Source of the DNA: Streptococcus sanguinis
GTDB lineage: Bacteria; Bacillota; Bacilli; Lactobacillales; Streptococcaceae
Direction: 5' to 3'
Assembly (NCBI RefSeq): GCF_013343115.1
Contig: NZ_CP054570.1
Span: forward strand, 1,860,001 to 1,924,000
DNA length: 64,000 bases
The translations under genes and the position numbers were made by a program. This document shows, in pieces, positions 33,748-42,326 of this stretch. Below the pieces are notes generated by a model. That model was given only the letters and a program-made list of their open reading frames with translations, was not told the DNA's origin and did not search any database. Positions within the stretch are counted from its first letter, which is position 1, and every line of letters begins with the position of its first letter.

Positions 33748-34724
33748 CCTGTAACTGTGTATTGACTGATATTATCTCTGTTGACTAAGTGAACGGGGAT
33801 CAGGTATTGGCTGTCGTAGGATTTGCCCTCCTGCATCAGCTCAATTACCTGTGCCACCTTGCGTCCCATCTGAATGGGCGATTGGGCCACGGTCCCCTCT
33901 ATGTCGCTAGTCGTAGCCAGAAAGTTTTTGATATCTGGCGAACCATCCACGCCATAGATTGAGATTTTCTTATCAAGACCTTGATTTTTAATAGCAGCCA
34001 AGGCCCCGATGGCTGCTCGATCATTGAGCGCCATAACTACATTAAAGTCTAAACCTTCATCCAGAGCCCTTTTGACCTGTGGCATGGTTTCCTCAGTCTG
34101 GCCTAGTGTTTCTTTCTGGGAAATAATCTTGTAGCTAGGCTGTTTTTCAATCGTATCAATAAATCCCTGAATCCGGTCCATGGCAGAGACGGCATTGCGG
34201 TGCTCTAGAAGGAGAATATTGGCAGAAGGAAGACGCTTCATCATGTCCTGGGCAATCAGGACGCCTGCTTGGTAGTTATCAGACACAATGGTCGTATCCA
34301 CTTTTACATCCTGACTGATAGGCGCATCCACTACGATAATTTTAATCCCAGCTTTCTTGGCCTTTTGAAGAGAGGAAATAATACTTGGACTATTGCTTTT
34401 CACCGGATTGATGACAATGACATCAACCTTTTCTCGGACAAAAAAGTCAATCTGCTGGCTCTGCTTGCCCTCATCCAGCTCAGGATCCCGAACGTAGAGC
34501 CTGCTGCCCTGCTGGTTGGTTTTCTTCTCCAGCTCCGCATTTAAGGTCTTGTAAAAGTCATTGTTCATGGTCATGTAAGTCACCCCAATCTTGACCTGCT
34601 TCTCATCTGGCAAAACGCCCTTGAAATAAACAAAAAGCAAACTCAAGATAAGCAGAATGAAAAGCGGCCAGAGAGCCTTTTTCTGATAATGCTGTATCCG
34701 TTTTTTGACCTTAGCTGATACCAT
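33738..34724 (-). CDS. Membrane-anchored LacI-type sugar-binding protein
   Basis: A 328-residue periplasmic-binding-protein (Peripla_BP_4) fold behind one N-terminal helix (LWPLFILLILSLLFVYF). It has no DNA-binding domain and no lipobox. Landmarks: QIDFFVREKVDVIVINPVKS, KKAGIKIIVVDAPI, NILLLEHRNAVSAMDR and MALNDRAAIGALAAI. It heads the four-gene sensing unit. In other Firmicutes such proteins (for example XylFII with LytS-type kinases) bind a sugar outside and switch the kinase; I infer the same here. Confidence 0.82.
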   Translation of the reverse strand: MVSAKVKKRIQHYQKKALWPLFILLILSLLFVYFKGVLPDEKQVKIGVTYMTMNNDFYKTLNAELEKKTNQQGSRLYVRDPELDEGKQSQQIDFFVREKVDVIVINPVKSNSPSIISSLQKAKKAGIKIIVVDAPISQDVKVDTTIVSDNYQAGVLIAQDMMKRLPSANILLLEHRNAVSAMDRIQGFIDTIEKQPSYKIISQKETLGQTEETMPQVKRALDEGLDFNVVMALNDRAAIGALAAIKNQGLDKKISIYGVDGSPDIKNFLATTSDIEGTVAQSPIQMGRKVAQVIELMQEGKSYDSQYLIPVHLVNRDNISQYTVTGWQ

Positions 34725-34826
34725 TTTTCACCCCCTATGCCGTAAGCGCCTTTATGAAACATATAGGATTATTATATTACAAAGCCGCCAAAAAGCAAAA
34801 TCTTTCTAGAAATGGCTATAATAAAA

Positions 34827-34880
34827 GAGGCGAGACAGAATCTAAAAAATCCATGATTTTTGATTCTTGGTCCCACCTCG
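34827..34880. repeat. Intergenic hairpin element, copy 1
   Basis: GAGGCGAGACAGAATC ... GATTCTTGGTCCCACCTC with an inner AAAAAATC/GATTTTT stem. A shorter relative is at 58938-58967. A TATAAT with TGGC upstream (about 34814-34821) lies just before it. I see no gene in the rest of the 34725-35004 gap. Confidence 0.6.
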
Positions 34881-35004
34881 GTAATCATCATTAAACTTTT
34901 AAAAGCTTGAGAGAAAGAGACTTTCAGTCAAACAGAGCTTGCGTCCTACAAAACTGAATGATGATTTTTTAGAGCAAGGTCATTTCCCACTCTTTGCTTC
35001 TTGC

Positions 35005-35400
35005 TTAAAAGGGAAGTTCCTCTTCTTCCAACACCAAATCTGCTAAATCAGCTCCGCTATTATTTTCACGCAGAGCGCGCTGGGCCCGACTTTCCAGGAG
35101 CTGGAAGCTATGACAGAGCACTTCTGTCACATAATGAGTCGCCCCCTCCTTCTCATAGCGACGAGTCCGTAGCTCACCATCCAGAGAAATCAAGCTGCCC
35201 TTACTTGCATAGCTGGCTAAAGTCTCAGCTAGACGACCCCAGACAACGACATTTACAAAATCCGCCTCACGCTCACCGCTCTGAGATTTATAACGGCGAT
35301 TAACCGCGACCGTTGCGCGGGCCACAGATTTTTCATTCGCAGTCTTGTGCAGTTCAGGTGTAGCCGTCAGCCGGCCGATTACAATTACTTTATTATACAT
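35005..35400 (-). CDS. ssbB: Competence-induced single-stranded DNA-binding protein
   Basis: A 131-residue OB-fold protein. It begins MYNKVIVIGRLTATPELHK and ends DLADLVLEEEELPF. It is shorter than the housekeeping SsbA (about 160 residues) and lacks the long Gly/Gln linker, as expected for SsbB, which protects internalised single strands during transformation. The ATG at 35400 follows TAGGAGGATATAAA; an upstream in-frame start is not used. A ComX cin-box lies 21 nt upstream. Confidence 0.93.
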   Translation of the reverse strand: MYNKVIVIGRLTATPELHKTANEKSVARATVAVNRRYKSQSGEREADFVNVVVWGRLAETLASYASKGSLISLDGELRTRRYEKEGATHYVTEVLCHSFQLLESRAQRALRENNSGADLADLVLEEEELPF

Positions 35401-35420
35401 TTTATATCCTCCTAACTTAT

Positions 35421-35428
35421 CATTCGTA
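35421..35428 (-). promoter_or_regulatory. cin-box (ComX site) of ssbB
   Basis: TACGAATG on the minus strand, one base from the consensus TACGAATA. It lies directly upstream of ssbB at the distance typical of late competence genes. Confidence 0.75.
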
Positions 35429-35528
35429 AAAGGAGGCAAAAAGTGAAAAAAATGTGGTATAGTATAGATAAAAAGGAAAGTTGCAGCTTCTGCCCCTTTT
35501 CTACTAGATTTGTACGACGGAGGCTCCG

Positions 35529-36116
35529 ATGACCATTAAACATTCGCCTGTGAAAAATATTCTTTTTATCTTAATCTCTCTGTGGTTCGGAGGTTTTTCT
35601 GTCTGGGCTGCCGTAGACTACCTGACCGGCTCCAACCCCTACAAAGATACTAGTTTCTTTGTCCTTAGTCTGCTGGTTGCTGCTTTCTTCTTACTGCTCC
35701 TTATCTTTGCTATTCGCAGGCTAACCATTCATGCGACTATCCTCTCCTTTGACCACGAATATGTAACCTACCATTATAGCGGACTCTTATCAGCTGCCAC
35801 CTACTGCATTCCTATGCAGCAGATTAGTCATGCTCGCTACAGCCGAGATAGTGAAGAATCCGAGATTAGTCTTTGGATGGAGGACGGCTTCCATGACTTT
35901 GCAGCCTTTAACCATCCCCGTCATAAGATTTATGCCTATCCTGATAGCCAACTCATCGGTATTGTTTTCAAGAGAAAACGTCTCAAATTATTGGAAGACC
36001 ACGGCCTAAACAGCCTTATCTACCAATACAAATACAACAGTCCAAGCCAAATCCCCACAGTCACTCCTCAGTCAACAACCGACTCGCAAAATAATAGCGA
36101 CAGCGTCTTCTTTTGA
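35529..36116 (+). CDS. Uncharacterised two-helix membrane protein
   Basis: A 195-residue protein with two membrane helices (ILFILISLWFGGFSVWAAVDY and FFVLSLLVAAFFLLLLIFAI) and a cytoplasmic domain that reads like a bacterial PH-type fold (ILSFDHEYVTYHYSGL, YCIPMQQISHARYSRD). It ends in a polar Ser/Thr/Gln tail. Upstream, TGGTATAGT (extended -10) and a small hairpin in the leader precede GGAGGC. It is divergent from ssbB. Function unknown. Confidence 0.65.
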   Translation: MTIKHSPVKNILFILISLWFGGFSVWAAVDYLTGSNPYKDTSFFVLSLLVAAFFLLLLIFAIRRLTIHATILSFDHEYVTYHYSGLLSAATYCIPMQQISHARYSRDSEESEISLWMEDGFHDFAAFNHPRHKIYAYPDSQLIGIVFKRKRLKLLEDHGLNSLIYQYKYNSPSQIPTVTPQSTTDSQNNSDSVFF

Positions 36117-36150
36117 GACAATGTGGGCACGAGCCATAAGTTTCTAACAA

Positions 36151-36176
36151 AAAAGCTCAGAAATTCTGAGCTTTTT
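36151..36176. terminator. Bidirectional terminator
   Basis: AAAAGCTCAGAA and TTCTGAGCTTTTT form a 12-bp stem between convergent genes. Confidence 0.85.
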
Positions 36177-36196
36177 AGAATGTTGAATCCTCTCCC

Positions 36197-36823
36197 TTAT
36201 CCCTGCCAATGCTTGGCCGGATCAAAGGAAGTTCCAACTAGTTCACTATCGGCTAATTCAATGATGCCGCGTTTTTGAGGCGCATTAGGCAGCTGAAGTT
36301 CTCGTGGGCTGCACATCATACCAAAACTCTTTTCTCCTCGAAGTTCTCCCGGAAATATCAAATTCCCTTTAGGCATCATAGCACCTGGCAGAGCCACAAT
36401 CGTTTTGAGGCCGACTTTGGCATTAGGAGCACCGGCCACGATTTGAACGGTCTTATCAGCAGCTACCTGCACTTGGCAGATATTCAGGTGGTCACTATCT
36501 GGATGAGCTACCATATCAACGATTTCTCCAACCACAAATTTTGGCTGGCTGTCATTGGCCAAGTCCGCTGGGAATCCCTCCTTGCTCAGTTCCTGATTGA
36601 GAATGGCCACTTGCTCATCTGTCAAAAAGACCTGTCCTCGCTCTGCAATTTCAAAAAGGTCTGACTGCTCAAAAATATTCCAAGCTACTGTCTGGCCATT
36701 ATCTTCGCGGTAAACACGCGCTACCCGTCCTTTGCGCTCAGCCTCCAGTTTAGCTCCTTGATTGTCCGCAACAATAACCATCAGCACATCACCGACATAT
36801 TCTTTATTATAGGTAAAAATCAT
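36197..36823 (-). CDS. ytpR: YtpR-family tRNA-binding-domain protein
   Basis: A 208-residue protein with an N-terminal DUF4479 section and a C-terminal EMAP/tRNA-binding OB fold (residues about 95-205: VVGEIVDMVAHPDSDHLNIC, IVAGAPNAKVGLKTIVALPG, SFGMMCSPRELQL). The same OB fold is found in the beta subunit of phenylalanyl-tRNA synthetase. The cellular role of YtpR is not established. It overlaps the thioredoxin gene by 4 nt and is last in a three-gene operon. Confidence 0.88.
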   Translation of the reverse strand: MIFTYNKEYVGDVLMVIVADNQGAKLEAERKGRVARVYREDNGQTVAWNIFEQSDLFEIAERGQVFLTDEQVAILNQELSKEGFPADLANDSQPKFVVGEIVDMVAHPDSDHLNICQVQVAADKTVQIVAGAPNAKVGLKTIVALPGAMMPKGNLIFPGELRGEKSFGMMCSPRELQLPNAPQKRGIIELADSELVGTSFDPAKHWQG

Positions 36824-37155
36824 TTTACGCTCCCTTTTTCTCTTATACTCGCTAAAAATTCATTGATTTGACTCTTAGTCTTGCGGTCACGATTGACCAG
36901 ACGGCCAATCTCCTGTCCCTTTTCCAGCACTACTAAGCTGGGAATCCCGTATACGTCCCACTCTTTGGCCAAATCCAGATAATCATCACGGTCCACTTGG
37001 ATAAAGCGATAGTCAGGATTTTCCGCTTCTATCTCTGGCAGGAAAGGTTTGATAAATCGGCAATCTCCGCACCAGTCAGCCGTGAAAAAGAAGACAGTCT
37101 TCTCCCCATCATTGACATAAGAAGCCACTTCCTCTGTATTTACAGGAAAAATCAT
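36820..37155 (-). CDS. Thioredoxin-like protein (CGDC)
   Basis: A 111-residue thioredoxin fold. The active site is FFTADWCGDCRF (CGDC rather than CGPC), followed by VDRDDYLDLAKEWDVYGIPSLVV, where the cis-proline is in GIPS. The CGDC centre should be redox active, but its potential and partner are unknown. ATGA overlaps link it to both neighbours, DUF4651 and YtpR, a conserved arrangement in streptococci. Confidence 0.85.
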   Translation of the reverse strand: MIFPVNTEEVASYVNDGEKTVFFFTADWCGDCRFIKPFLPEIEAENPDYRFIQVDRDDYLDLAKEWDVYGIPSLVVLEKGQEIGRLVNRDRKTKSQINEFLASIREKGSVK

Positions 37156-37439
37156 GCTTCTTCCTCGTAACTTAGCTGACCATTTTCATAGACAAAAGCA
37201 AAATGACGGTCGTCCTCTAAAACCAGACCGCCAACCAAGCGGTCATCCGTGGACTCGTAGAGCTTGACATAGAGACAGGAAATACTACCCTGACTGGAAA
37301 AGAAATCTCGCACAAGCTCGACGATTTCCTCCCGATTACGCAGTCTTTTCTGTTCCTGTACGACTTTGGCTGCCCCAAAAGCCAGAGCTCCGGCCCCCAA
37401 AAGGGCGGTTGTGGTTAAAATGATTTTTTTAGCTTTCAT
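37152..37439 (-). CDS. DUF4651-family small anchored protein
   Basis: A 95-residue protein beginning MKAKKIILTTTALLGAGALA, one short membrane helix or uncleaved signal, then a small domain with YVKLYESTDDRLVGGLVLED. It matches DUF4651, found upstream of the thioredoxin-ytpR pair. The ATG at 37439 has no Shine-Dalgarno sequence; the promoter lies so close that the mRNA probably starts at the ATG. Function unknown. Confidence 0.75.
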   Translation of the reverse strand: MKAKKIILTTTALLGAGALAFGAAKVVQEQKRLRNREEIVELVRDFFSSQGSISCLYVKLYESTDDRLVGGLVLEDDRHFAFVYENGQLSYEEEA

Positions 37440-37446
37440 GTAGAAT

Positions 37447-37475
37447 ATTTTAACACAAAAGAGCAGAGGCGACAA
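37447..37475 (-). promoter_or_regulatory. Promoter producing a probable leaderless mRNA
   Basis: TTGTCG (37470-37475), 17-nt spacer, TAAAAT (37447-37452) with TG one base before it (extended -10). Only 7 nt separate the -10 from the ATG of the DUF4651 gene, so +1 falls on or next to the start codon. Confidence 0.7.
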
Positions 37476-37609
37476 ACAATATTCCAGATTTTCCTTGCAT
37501 AAGCTGCATTCTTGGGCAGGCAGTCCTGTCGATTCAGGCAAGCTATAAGATTTCCCTACTCATTTACCGCAAAAAGTGATAAAATAGGGGACAGAAAGAA
37601 GGTAAGTTT

Positions 37610-38674
37610 ATGACAACATTATTTTCAAAAATCAAGGAAATAACAGAGCTTTCTGCTATTTCAGGTCACGAGGCACCTGTTCGCAGCTACCTGCGGAAAA
37701 AAATCACTCCCCATGTCGATGAGATTGTCACCGACGGTCTGGGCGGTATCTTTGGGGTACGCCATGCAGAAGCTGAAAATGCTCCCCGTGTGTTGGTAGC
37801 GGCCCACATGGATGAGGTTGGCTTTATGGTCAGCGAAATTAAGCCGGACGGGACCTTCCGCGTGGTGGAAATCGGCGGCTGGAACCCCCTGGTCGTTAGC
37901 AGCCAACGCTTCAAACTTTTTACCCGTGAAGGTCGGGAAATTCCCCTTATCTCAGGCTCTGTCCCTCCTCATCTAACGCGCGGATCTGGCGGACCAGTTA
38001 TGCCACAGATTGCAGATATTGTCTTTGACGGTGGCTTTGCAGATAAGGCAGAAGCTGAAAGCTACGGCATCCGTCCAGGAGACACGATCGTGCCAGACAG
38101 CTCTGCTATTCTCACAGCTAACGGAAAAAATATCATCTCCAAAGCCTGGGATAACCGCTACGGCGTCCTTATGGTCAGCGAATTGGCTCAAGCCTTTTCT
38201 GGTCAACCACTAGACAGCCAACTCTATGTCGGTGCTAATGTTCAAGAAGAGGTTGGCTTGCGTGGTGCCCATGCCTCTACGACAAAATTTGCCCCTGAGG
38301 TCTTCCTGGCTGTAGATTGCTCACCAGCGGGTGATATTTATGGCGGTCAAGGAGCCATCGGTGATGGAACGCTGATTCGCTTCTTTGATCCTGGTCATCT
38401 CATGCTGCCAGCTATGAAAGACTTCCTCTTGACAACTGCTGAGGAAGCAGGCATCAAGTATCAATATTACTGCGGTAAGGGCGGAACGGATGCTGGTGCT
38501 GCCCATCTCCAAAGCGGTGGCGTGCCATCTACTACCATTGGTGTCTGTGCCCGCTACATTCATTCCCACCAAACTCTCTATGCCATGGACGATTTCCTGC
38601 AAGCCCAAGCCTTCCTGCAAGCTCTGGTCAAAAAGCTGGATCGCTCAACGGTGGATACGATTACCAACTATTAA
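37610..38674 (+). CDS. pepA: Glutamyl aminopeptidase (M42 family)
   Basis: A 354-residue cytoplasmic metallopeptidase that removes N-terminal Glu/Asp from peptides. M42 markers: SGHEAPVRSYLR, VAAHMDEVGFMV (first metal His-Asp), KAWDNRYG (bridging Asp), VQEEVGLRGA (catalytic Glu pair), VDCSPAGD and GGTDAGAAHLQSGGVPS, and IHSHQT near the end. Standard length. AAGAAGGTAAG precedes the ATG; GATAAAAT is the probable -10. It is divergent from the DUF4651 operon and ends at a hairpin. Confidence 0.95.
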   Translation: MTTLFSKIKEITELSAISGHEAPVRSYLRKKITPHVDEIVTDGLGGIFGVRHAEAENAPRVLVAAHMDEVGFMVSEIKPDGTFRVVEIGGWNPLVVSSQRFKLFTREGREIPLISGSVPPHLTRGSGGPVMPQIADIVFDGGFADKAEAESYGIRPGDTIVPDSSAILTANGKNIISKAWDNRYGVLMVSELAQAFSGQPLDSQLYVGANVQEEVGLRGAHASTTKFAPEVFLAVDCSPAGDIYGGQGAIGDGTLIRFFDPGHLMLPAMKDFLLTTAEEAGIKYQYYCGKGGTDAGAAHLQSGGVPSTTIGVCARYIHSHQTLYAMDDFLQAQAFLQALVKKLDRSTVDTITNY

Positions 38675-38682
38675 TTGAAAAG

Positions 38683-38707
38683 GCAGCCCGTTCTTCATTC
38701 GGGCTGC
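38683..38707 (+). terminator. Terminator of pepA
   Basis: GCAGCCCG - TTCTTCATT - CGGGCTGC with a T-rich tail. Confidence 0.8.
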
Positions 38708-38792
38708 TATCTCTTTTGTCTAATACTTTCTCTTTCAACTTTCCAATTTGAAGAAAATTTTGTTATAATGCTTAGCAGAGGTGAAAATATAC

Positions 38793-40277
38793 ATGAAAAA
38801 AATTGCTTTTGATTCTGAGAAATACTTAAACCTGCAGCGCGACCATATCTTGGAGCGCATTAATCAATTTGAGGGCAAACTTTACATGGAATTCGGCGGT
38901 AAAATGCTGGAAGATTTCCATGCTGCCCGTGTCCTGCCAGGCTACGAGCCGGACAATAAAATCAGACTGCTTAAAGAGCTCAAGGACCAAGTAGAGATTG
39001 TCATTGCCATCAATGCCAACAACATTGAGCACTCTAAGGCGCGCGGGGATTTGGGTATTTCCTATGACCAGGAAGTGCTGCGACTAATTGATACCTTTAA
39101 CGAGCTGGATATTTATGTAGGTTCAGTGGTTATCACCCAATATTCCGGTCAGCCGGCAGCTGACCTCTTCCGCAGCCAGCTGGAAAAGAATGGCATCGCC
39201 TCCTACATCCACTACCCGATCAAGGGCTACCCGACCGATATGGACCATATCATCTCGCCTGAAGGTATGGGGAAAAACGACTACATCAAAACCAGCCGTA
39301 ATCTAGTCGTTGTTACCGCACCTGGTCCTGGTTCTGGTAAATTAGCTACTTGCCTATCCAATATGTACCACGACCAAATCAATGGCATCAAATCAGGCTA
39401 CGCCAAGTTTGAAACCTTCCCAGTTTGGAATCTGCCCCTGCACCATCCTGTCAATTTAGCTTATGAGGCAGCGACAGCAGACCTGGACGATGTCAACATG
39501 ATTGACCCTTTCCACTTGCAAACCTACGGAAAAACCACAGTCAACTACAACCGTGATATTGAAATTTTCCCAGTCCTCAAGCGCATGCTAGAGCGTATCC
39601 TTGGAAAATCACCTTATGCTTCTCCAACGGATATGGGCGTCAACATGGTCGGCTTTGCCATTGTAGACAATGATGCAGCTATCGAGGCATCCCAACAGGA
39701 AATCATCCGTCGCTACTACCAGACGATTCTGGACTTCAAGGCAGAGCGTGTTCCTGAATCTGCTGTCAAGAAAATCCAACTCTTAATGAACGACTTGGGC
39801 ATCACACCACTGGACCGTAAGGTAACAGTTGCTGCGCGTGCCAAGGCTGAAAGCACTGGTGAGCCAGCTCTGGCCTTGGAATTGCCAAACGGTCAAATCG
39901 TAACCGGTAAGACTTCTGAGCTTTTTGGTCCTACGGCAGCTGTATTGATTAATGCCATTAAGAAATTAGCCAATATTGCCAAAGAGACCAAGCTAATTGA
40001 ACCTGAGTATGTCAAGCCAATCCAAGGCCTGAAAATCAATCATCTGGGCAGCCGTAATCCTCGACTCCACTCAAACGAAATCTTGATGGCTCTGGCAATC
40101 ACAGCCATGGAAAATCAAGATGCGGCAAATGCCATGCAACAACTCGGTAATCTCAAGGGCAGCGAGGCCCACTCCACTGTCACTCTGACAGACGAAGACA
40201 AAAACGTCCTGCGTAAGTTGGGCATCCATGTAACCATGGACCCCGTTTACCAGTATGATCGACTCTATAGAAAATAA
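38793..40277 (+). CDS. DUF1846-domain protein
   Basis: A 494-residue cytoplasmic protein. It starts [41 protein letters not shown] (conserved core FGGKML.D.HA.RVLPG), [21 protein letters not shown] and [13 protein letters not shown] are the family blocks. Gly-rich GPGSGK suggests a nucleotide- or phosphate-binding loop. DUF1846 proteins are widespread in Firmicutes and have no proven reaction. The ATG at 38793 is preferred to the GTG at 38781, which would leave no space after the SD GAGG. It is monocistronic with two hairpins downstream. Confidence 0.85.
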   Translation: MKKIAFDSEKYLNLQRDHILERINQFEGKLYMEFGGKMLEDFHAARVLPGYEPDNKIRLLKELKDQVEIVIAINANNIEHSKARGDLGISYDQEVLRLIDTFNELDIYVGSVVITQYSGQPAADLFRSQLEKNGIASYIHYPIKGYPTDMDHIISPEGMGKNDYIKTSRNLVVVTAPGPGSGKLATCLSNMYHDQINGIKSGYAKFETFPVWNLPLHHPVNLAYEAATADLDDVNMIDPFHLQTYGKTTVNYNRDIEIFPVLKRMLERILGKSPYASPTDMGVNMVGFAIVDNDAAIEASQQEIIRRYYQTILDFKAERVPESAVKKIQLLMNDLGITPLDRKVTVAARAKAESTGEPALALELPNGQIVTGKTSELFGPTAAVLINAIKKLANIAKETKLIEPEYVKPIQGLKINHLGSRNPRLHSNEILMALAITAMENQDAANAMQQLGNLKGSEAHSTVTLTDEDKNVLRKLGIHVTMDPVYQYDRLYRK

Positions 40278-40305
40278 AAACAAGCTCTGTTAAAAGCTTG
40301 TTGAT

Positions 40306-40330
40306 AAAGCTGGCGACGCCAGCTTTTTTT
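40306..40330 (+). terminator. Terminator of the DUF1846 gene
   Basis: AAAGCTGGC - GAC - GCCAGCTTTTTTT. A second hairpin (ACAAGCT/AGCTTGT, about 40279-40303) precedes it. Confidence 0.9.
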
Positions 40331-40331
40331 G

Positions 40332-40766
40332 TTAATAACGCTTAGACAGGAGAAAACGCAAGAGATAGTAAAGTCCCAAAACCAGAATAATGGTCAAGGT
40401 CAGAAACTGATTGAGACTTAAGATGATTGGGAGAACCATAGACAAAACACTCAAACAGGCTGCCAGCAGCAAAAGGATATTAAAAAGCAAAGTACGAGTC
40501 TTTTCGTCAATCATACGATTGCGCTCGTCAGTCACCTGAATGTAGAACTTCTCAAAATTTTCCTCCCGTCTTAGGGCCAGGTTGTAACGAATGGTCATCA
40601 AAGAAAGCCCCAGCAGTATGCCGACCATGACTCCTTCCTGCTGATCATCCAGAGAATGAAAGTGGCTCCAGGCCAGTCCTACCAAGATGATAAAAGTTAA
40701 GATTCGCCCCACGATAACTTTCCTTTGAAGTTTTTTCCTAAATTCTTGTTTAGTTAGTGTTTCCAT
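40332..40766 (-). CDS. Uncharacterised four-helix membrane protein
   Basis: A 144-residue protein with two pairs of membrane helices (ILTFIILVGLAWSHFH, GVMVGILLGLSLMTI; LLFNILLLLAACLSVLSMVL, FLTLTIILVLGLYYLL) joined by a charged segment EENFEKFYIQVTDERNRMID. GGAGGCTGAC precedes the ATG. It is third in an operon with a short XRE regulator and a 54-residue membrane peptide. Similar small regulator-plus-membrane-protein operons are common in streptococci; their function is unknown. Confidence 0.65.
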   Translation of the reverse strand: METLTKQEFRKKLQRKVIVGRILTFIILVGLAWSHFHSLDDQQEGVMVGILLGLSLMTIRYNLALRREENFEKFYIQVTDERNRMIDEKTRTLLFNILLLLAACLSVLSMVLPIILSLNQFLTLTIILVLGLYYLLRFLLSKRY

Positions 40767-40775
40767 GTCAGCCTC

Positions 40776-40940
40776 CTATTTTTCATACGCTTGAAACATT
40801 TTCAAGATCACTACAATTAGAATAATTCCCACAAAAGGCAGGATTTCCTTAGGGATAAAATTGGCAGTAAAATGGAGATAAGATAAGCCAACCACCACCA
40901 AAATAGCCAATATCCATTTACACAAATAAGTCCATTTCAT
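40776..40940 (-). CDS. 54-residue membrane peptide
   Basis: Starts MKWTYLCKWILAILVVVGLS and has a second helix LPFVGIILIVVILKMF, ending AYEK. The ATG overlaps the TGA of the XRE gene (ATGA) and GGAGGATGAATC lies upstream, so it is translationally coupled to the regulator. Its stop is 9 nt before the next start. Two helices in 54 residues; unknown function. Confidence 0.7.
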   Translation of the reverse strand: MKWTYLCKWILAILVVVGLSYLHFTANFIPKEILPFVGIILIVVILKMFQAYEK

Positions 40941-41140
40941 GATTCATCCTCCTCAAAGAGAAAAACTTCTTCAATCCTTAAATTGAAAAAGGAGGCAATT
41001 TTATGAGCCAAAAGCAGCGAGGCATTGTAGCGGCCTTTTTCCAAAGAAATAATCGTTTGTCTCGTGACCTCTAGCTTCTCAGCTAGCTCCTCCTGGCTGA
41101 GCTTTTTTCTTTTTCGTAATTCTTGAATTCGATTTTCCAA
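40937..41140 (-). CDS. Short XRE-family transcriptional regulator
   Basis: A 67-residue protein that is little more than a helix-turn-helix: RIQELRKRKKLSQEELAEKL, then EVTRQTIISLEKGRYNASLL. The start is TTG at 41140, supported by GGAAAGGAAG 6 nt upstream and by the position of the family N-terminus. It probably controls its own operon of two membrane proteins. Confidence 0.85.
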   Translation of the reverse strand: MENRIQELRKRKKLSQEELAEKLEVTRQTIISLEKGRYNASLLLAHKIASFFNLRIEEVFLFEEDES

Positions 41141-41187
41141 GGTTGCTTCCTTTCCGCAATGTAAAACAAACTTTACTTTTCAAATGT

Positions 41188-41216
41188 AGTATAGTCTCCT
41201 TTACATATTTTGTCAA
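41188..41216 (-). promoter_or_regulatory. Consensus promoter of the XRE operon
   Basis: TTGACA (41211-41216), 17-nt spacer, TATACT (41188-41193). ATGTAAA within the spacer and TTTACAT downstream (about 41158-41205) form a spaced inverted repeat that could be the operator. Confidence 0.85.
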
Positions 41217-41230
41217 GAAGAAAGCGGCAA

Positions 41231-41263
41231 AAAAGGACTGAAAATTTAAACATTGCAGTCCTT
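41231..41263 (-). terminator. Terminator of the kinase/ABC operon
   Basis: On the minus strand AAAGGACTG ... CAGTCCTTTTTT, a 9-bp stem with T run, about 25 nt after the kinase stop. Confidence 0.85.
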
Positions 41264-41288
41264 TCATCATCTTTATTGATTTCCTTTG

Positions 41289-42326
41289 TTATTTGCTTTC
41301 CAAAGCTACAGCCAATTCTACACAAGCTCCTCCTTGGTCTGGATTGAGCAGGGTCAGACGACCACCGTGCAAGAGAGCTACCTGCTTAGAAAAGGCTAAG
41401 CCGATTCCATGATGGGGATTAGCTGAATTGCGGCTTTGGTCACTCTGATAAAAGAGCTGTTCCGCTCCCAGCAGCATCTCCTCTGAAAATGCAGGGCCAT
41501 TGTTCCAGATAGCAAAAACCAACTGGTCCTGCTGCACTGATACCGTTAGCTTGACTTCCTTTTGGTCCTGGTCAGCATGTTCAAGCGCATTCAGTAAAAT
41601 ATTGAGCAAAGCTCGCTTGAGATAGTCCAAATGAATTGACAAAATCAGACTAAGCTCACAATCTTCTTGGAGGTAGAAACGATGGCTTTCCTGTTTGCTG
41701 AACAGTGCCCAATCATCCTGTAGATAAGCCAAAAAGTCCCCTAAGGAAAGCTGAATGAACTGATTAGAATCAATCTGAAAAGTCTTAGCGTAATCAATCA
41801 AAGAGCCACAATACTCTTCCATCTTGTGACTGGCCTCCAAAATCTCAGAAGCATAGTCTGCCTGTGGCTGGCTCAACTGCGCCAACTCCAAGAGCTCAGC
41901 ATTCCCTTTAATCACAGTTAGGGGCGTCTTCAAATCGTGCGATGTCGCTGATAGCTGTAAAATCAACTCCTGATTATGCTGCTGCTCTCTTTCTAGAAGA
42001 CGAGCATTTTCTTGGTGGCTGCTCCGTAAATCGCTATAGACTTCTAGCATTTCCTCAATCCGAAAAAGACGACTTTTATTTTCTTCTAAAAGCTTCTTGC
42101 TCTTTAGCATTTTTATTTCCCTGTCGATTTTTCGGAGCAATTTCAAAATATGATAAAAAGTAATCAGCAGCAAGCTCCCCGCCCAAAAGAACAAGGTGAA
42201 AAGAACGTGATCACTTCCTTGCGTAAATTCATAACCTATAAGCACAAAAATCAAAACATGGAAAAAGACGATTTTTAAACTGGTTGTCCAGACTAGGCTT
42301 TTGAAATTTCGGATTCTAATTGCCAT
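41289..42326 (-). CDS. Sensor histidine kinase of the LanFEG-like transporter
   Basis: A 345-residue kinase with two close membrane helices near the N-terminus (IVFFHVLIFVLIGYEF and VLFTLFFWAGSLLLITFYH) and almost no outer loop, the intramembrane-sensing type. H-box: LSATSHDLKTPLTVIKGNAE; ATPase: LLNILLNALEHAD, FAIWNNGPAFS, HHGIGLAFSKQ. Kinases of this shape respond to antimicrobial peptides or cell-wall stress together with an ABC transporter. It overlaps the response regulator gene by 34 nt and is last in the operon. Confidence 0.88.
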   Translation of the reverse strand: MAIRIRNFKSLVWTTSLKIVFFHVLIFVLIGYEFTQGSDHVLFTLFFWAGSLLLITFYHILKLLRKIDREIKMLKSKKLLEENKSRLFRIEEMLEVYSDLRSSHQENARLLEREQQHNQELILQLSATSHDLKTPLTVIKGNAELLELAQLSQPQADYASEILEASHKMEEYCGSLIDYAKTFQIDSNQFIQLSLGDFLAYLQDDWALFSKQESHRFYLQEDCELSLILSIHLDYLKRALLNILLNALEHADQDQKEVKLTVSVQQDQLVFAIWNNGPAFSEEMLLGAEQLFYQSDQSRNSANPHHGIGLAFSKQVALLHGGRLTLLNPDQGGACVELAVALESK

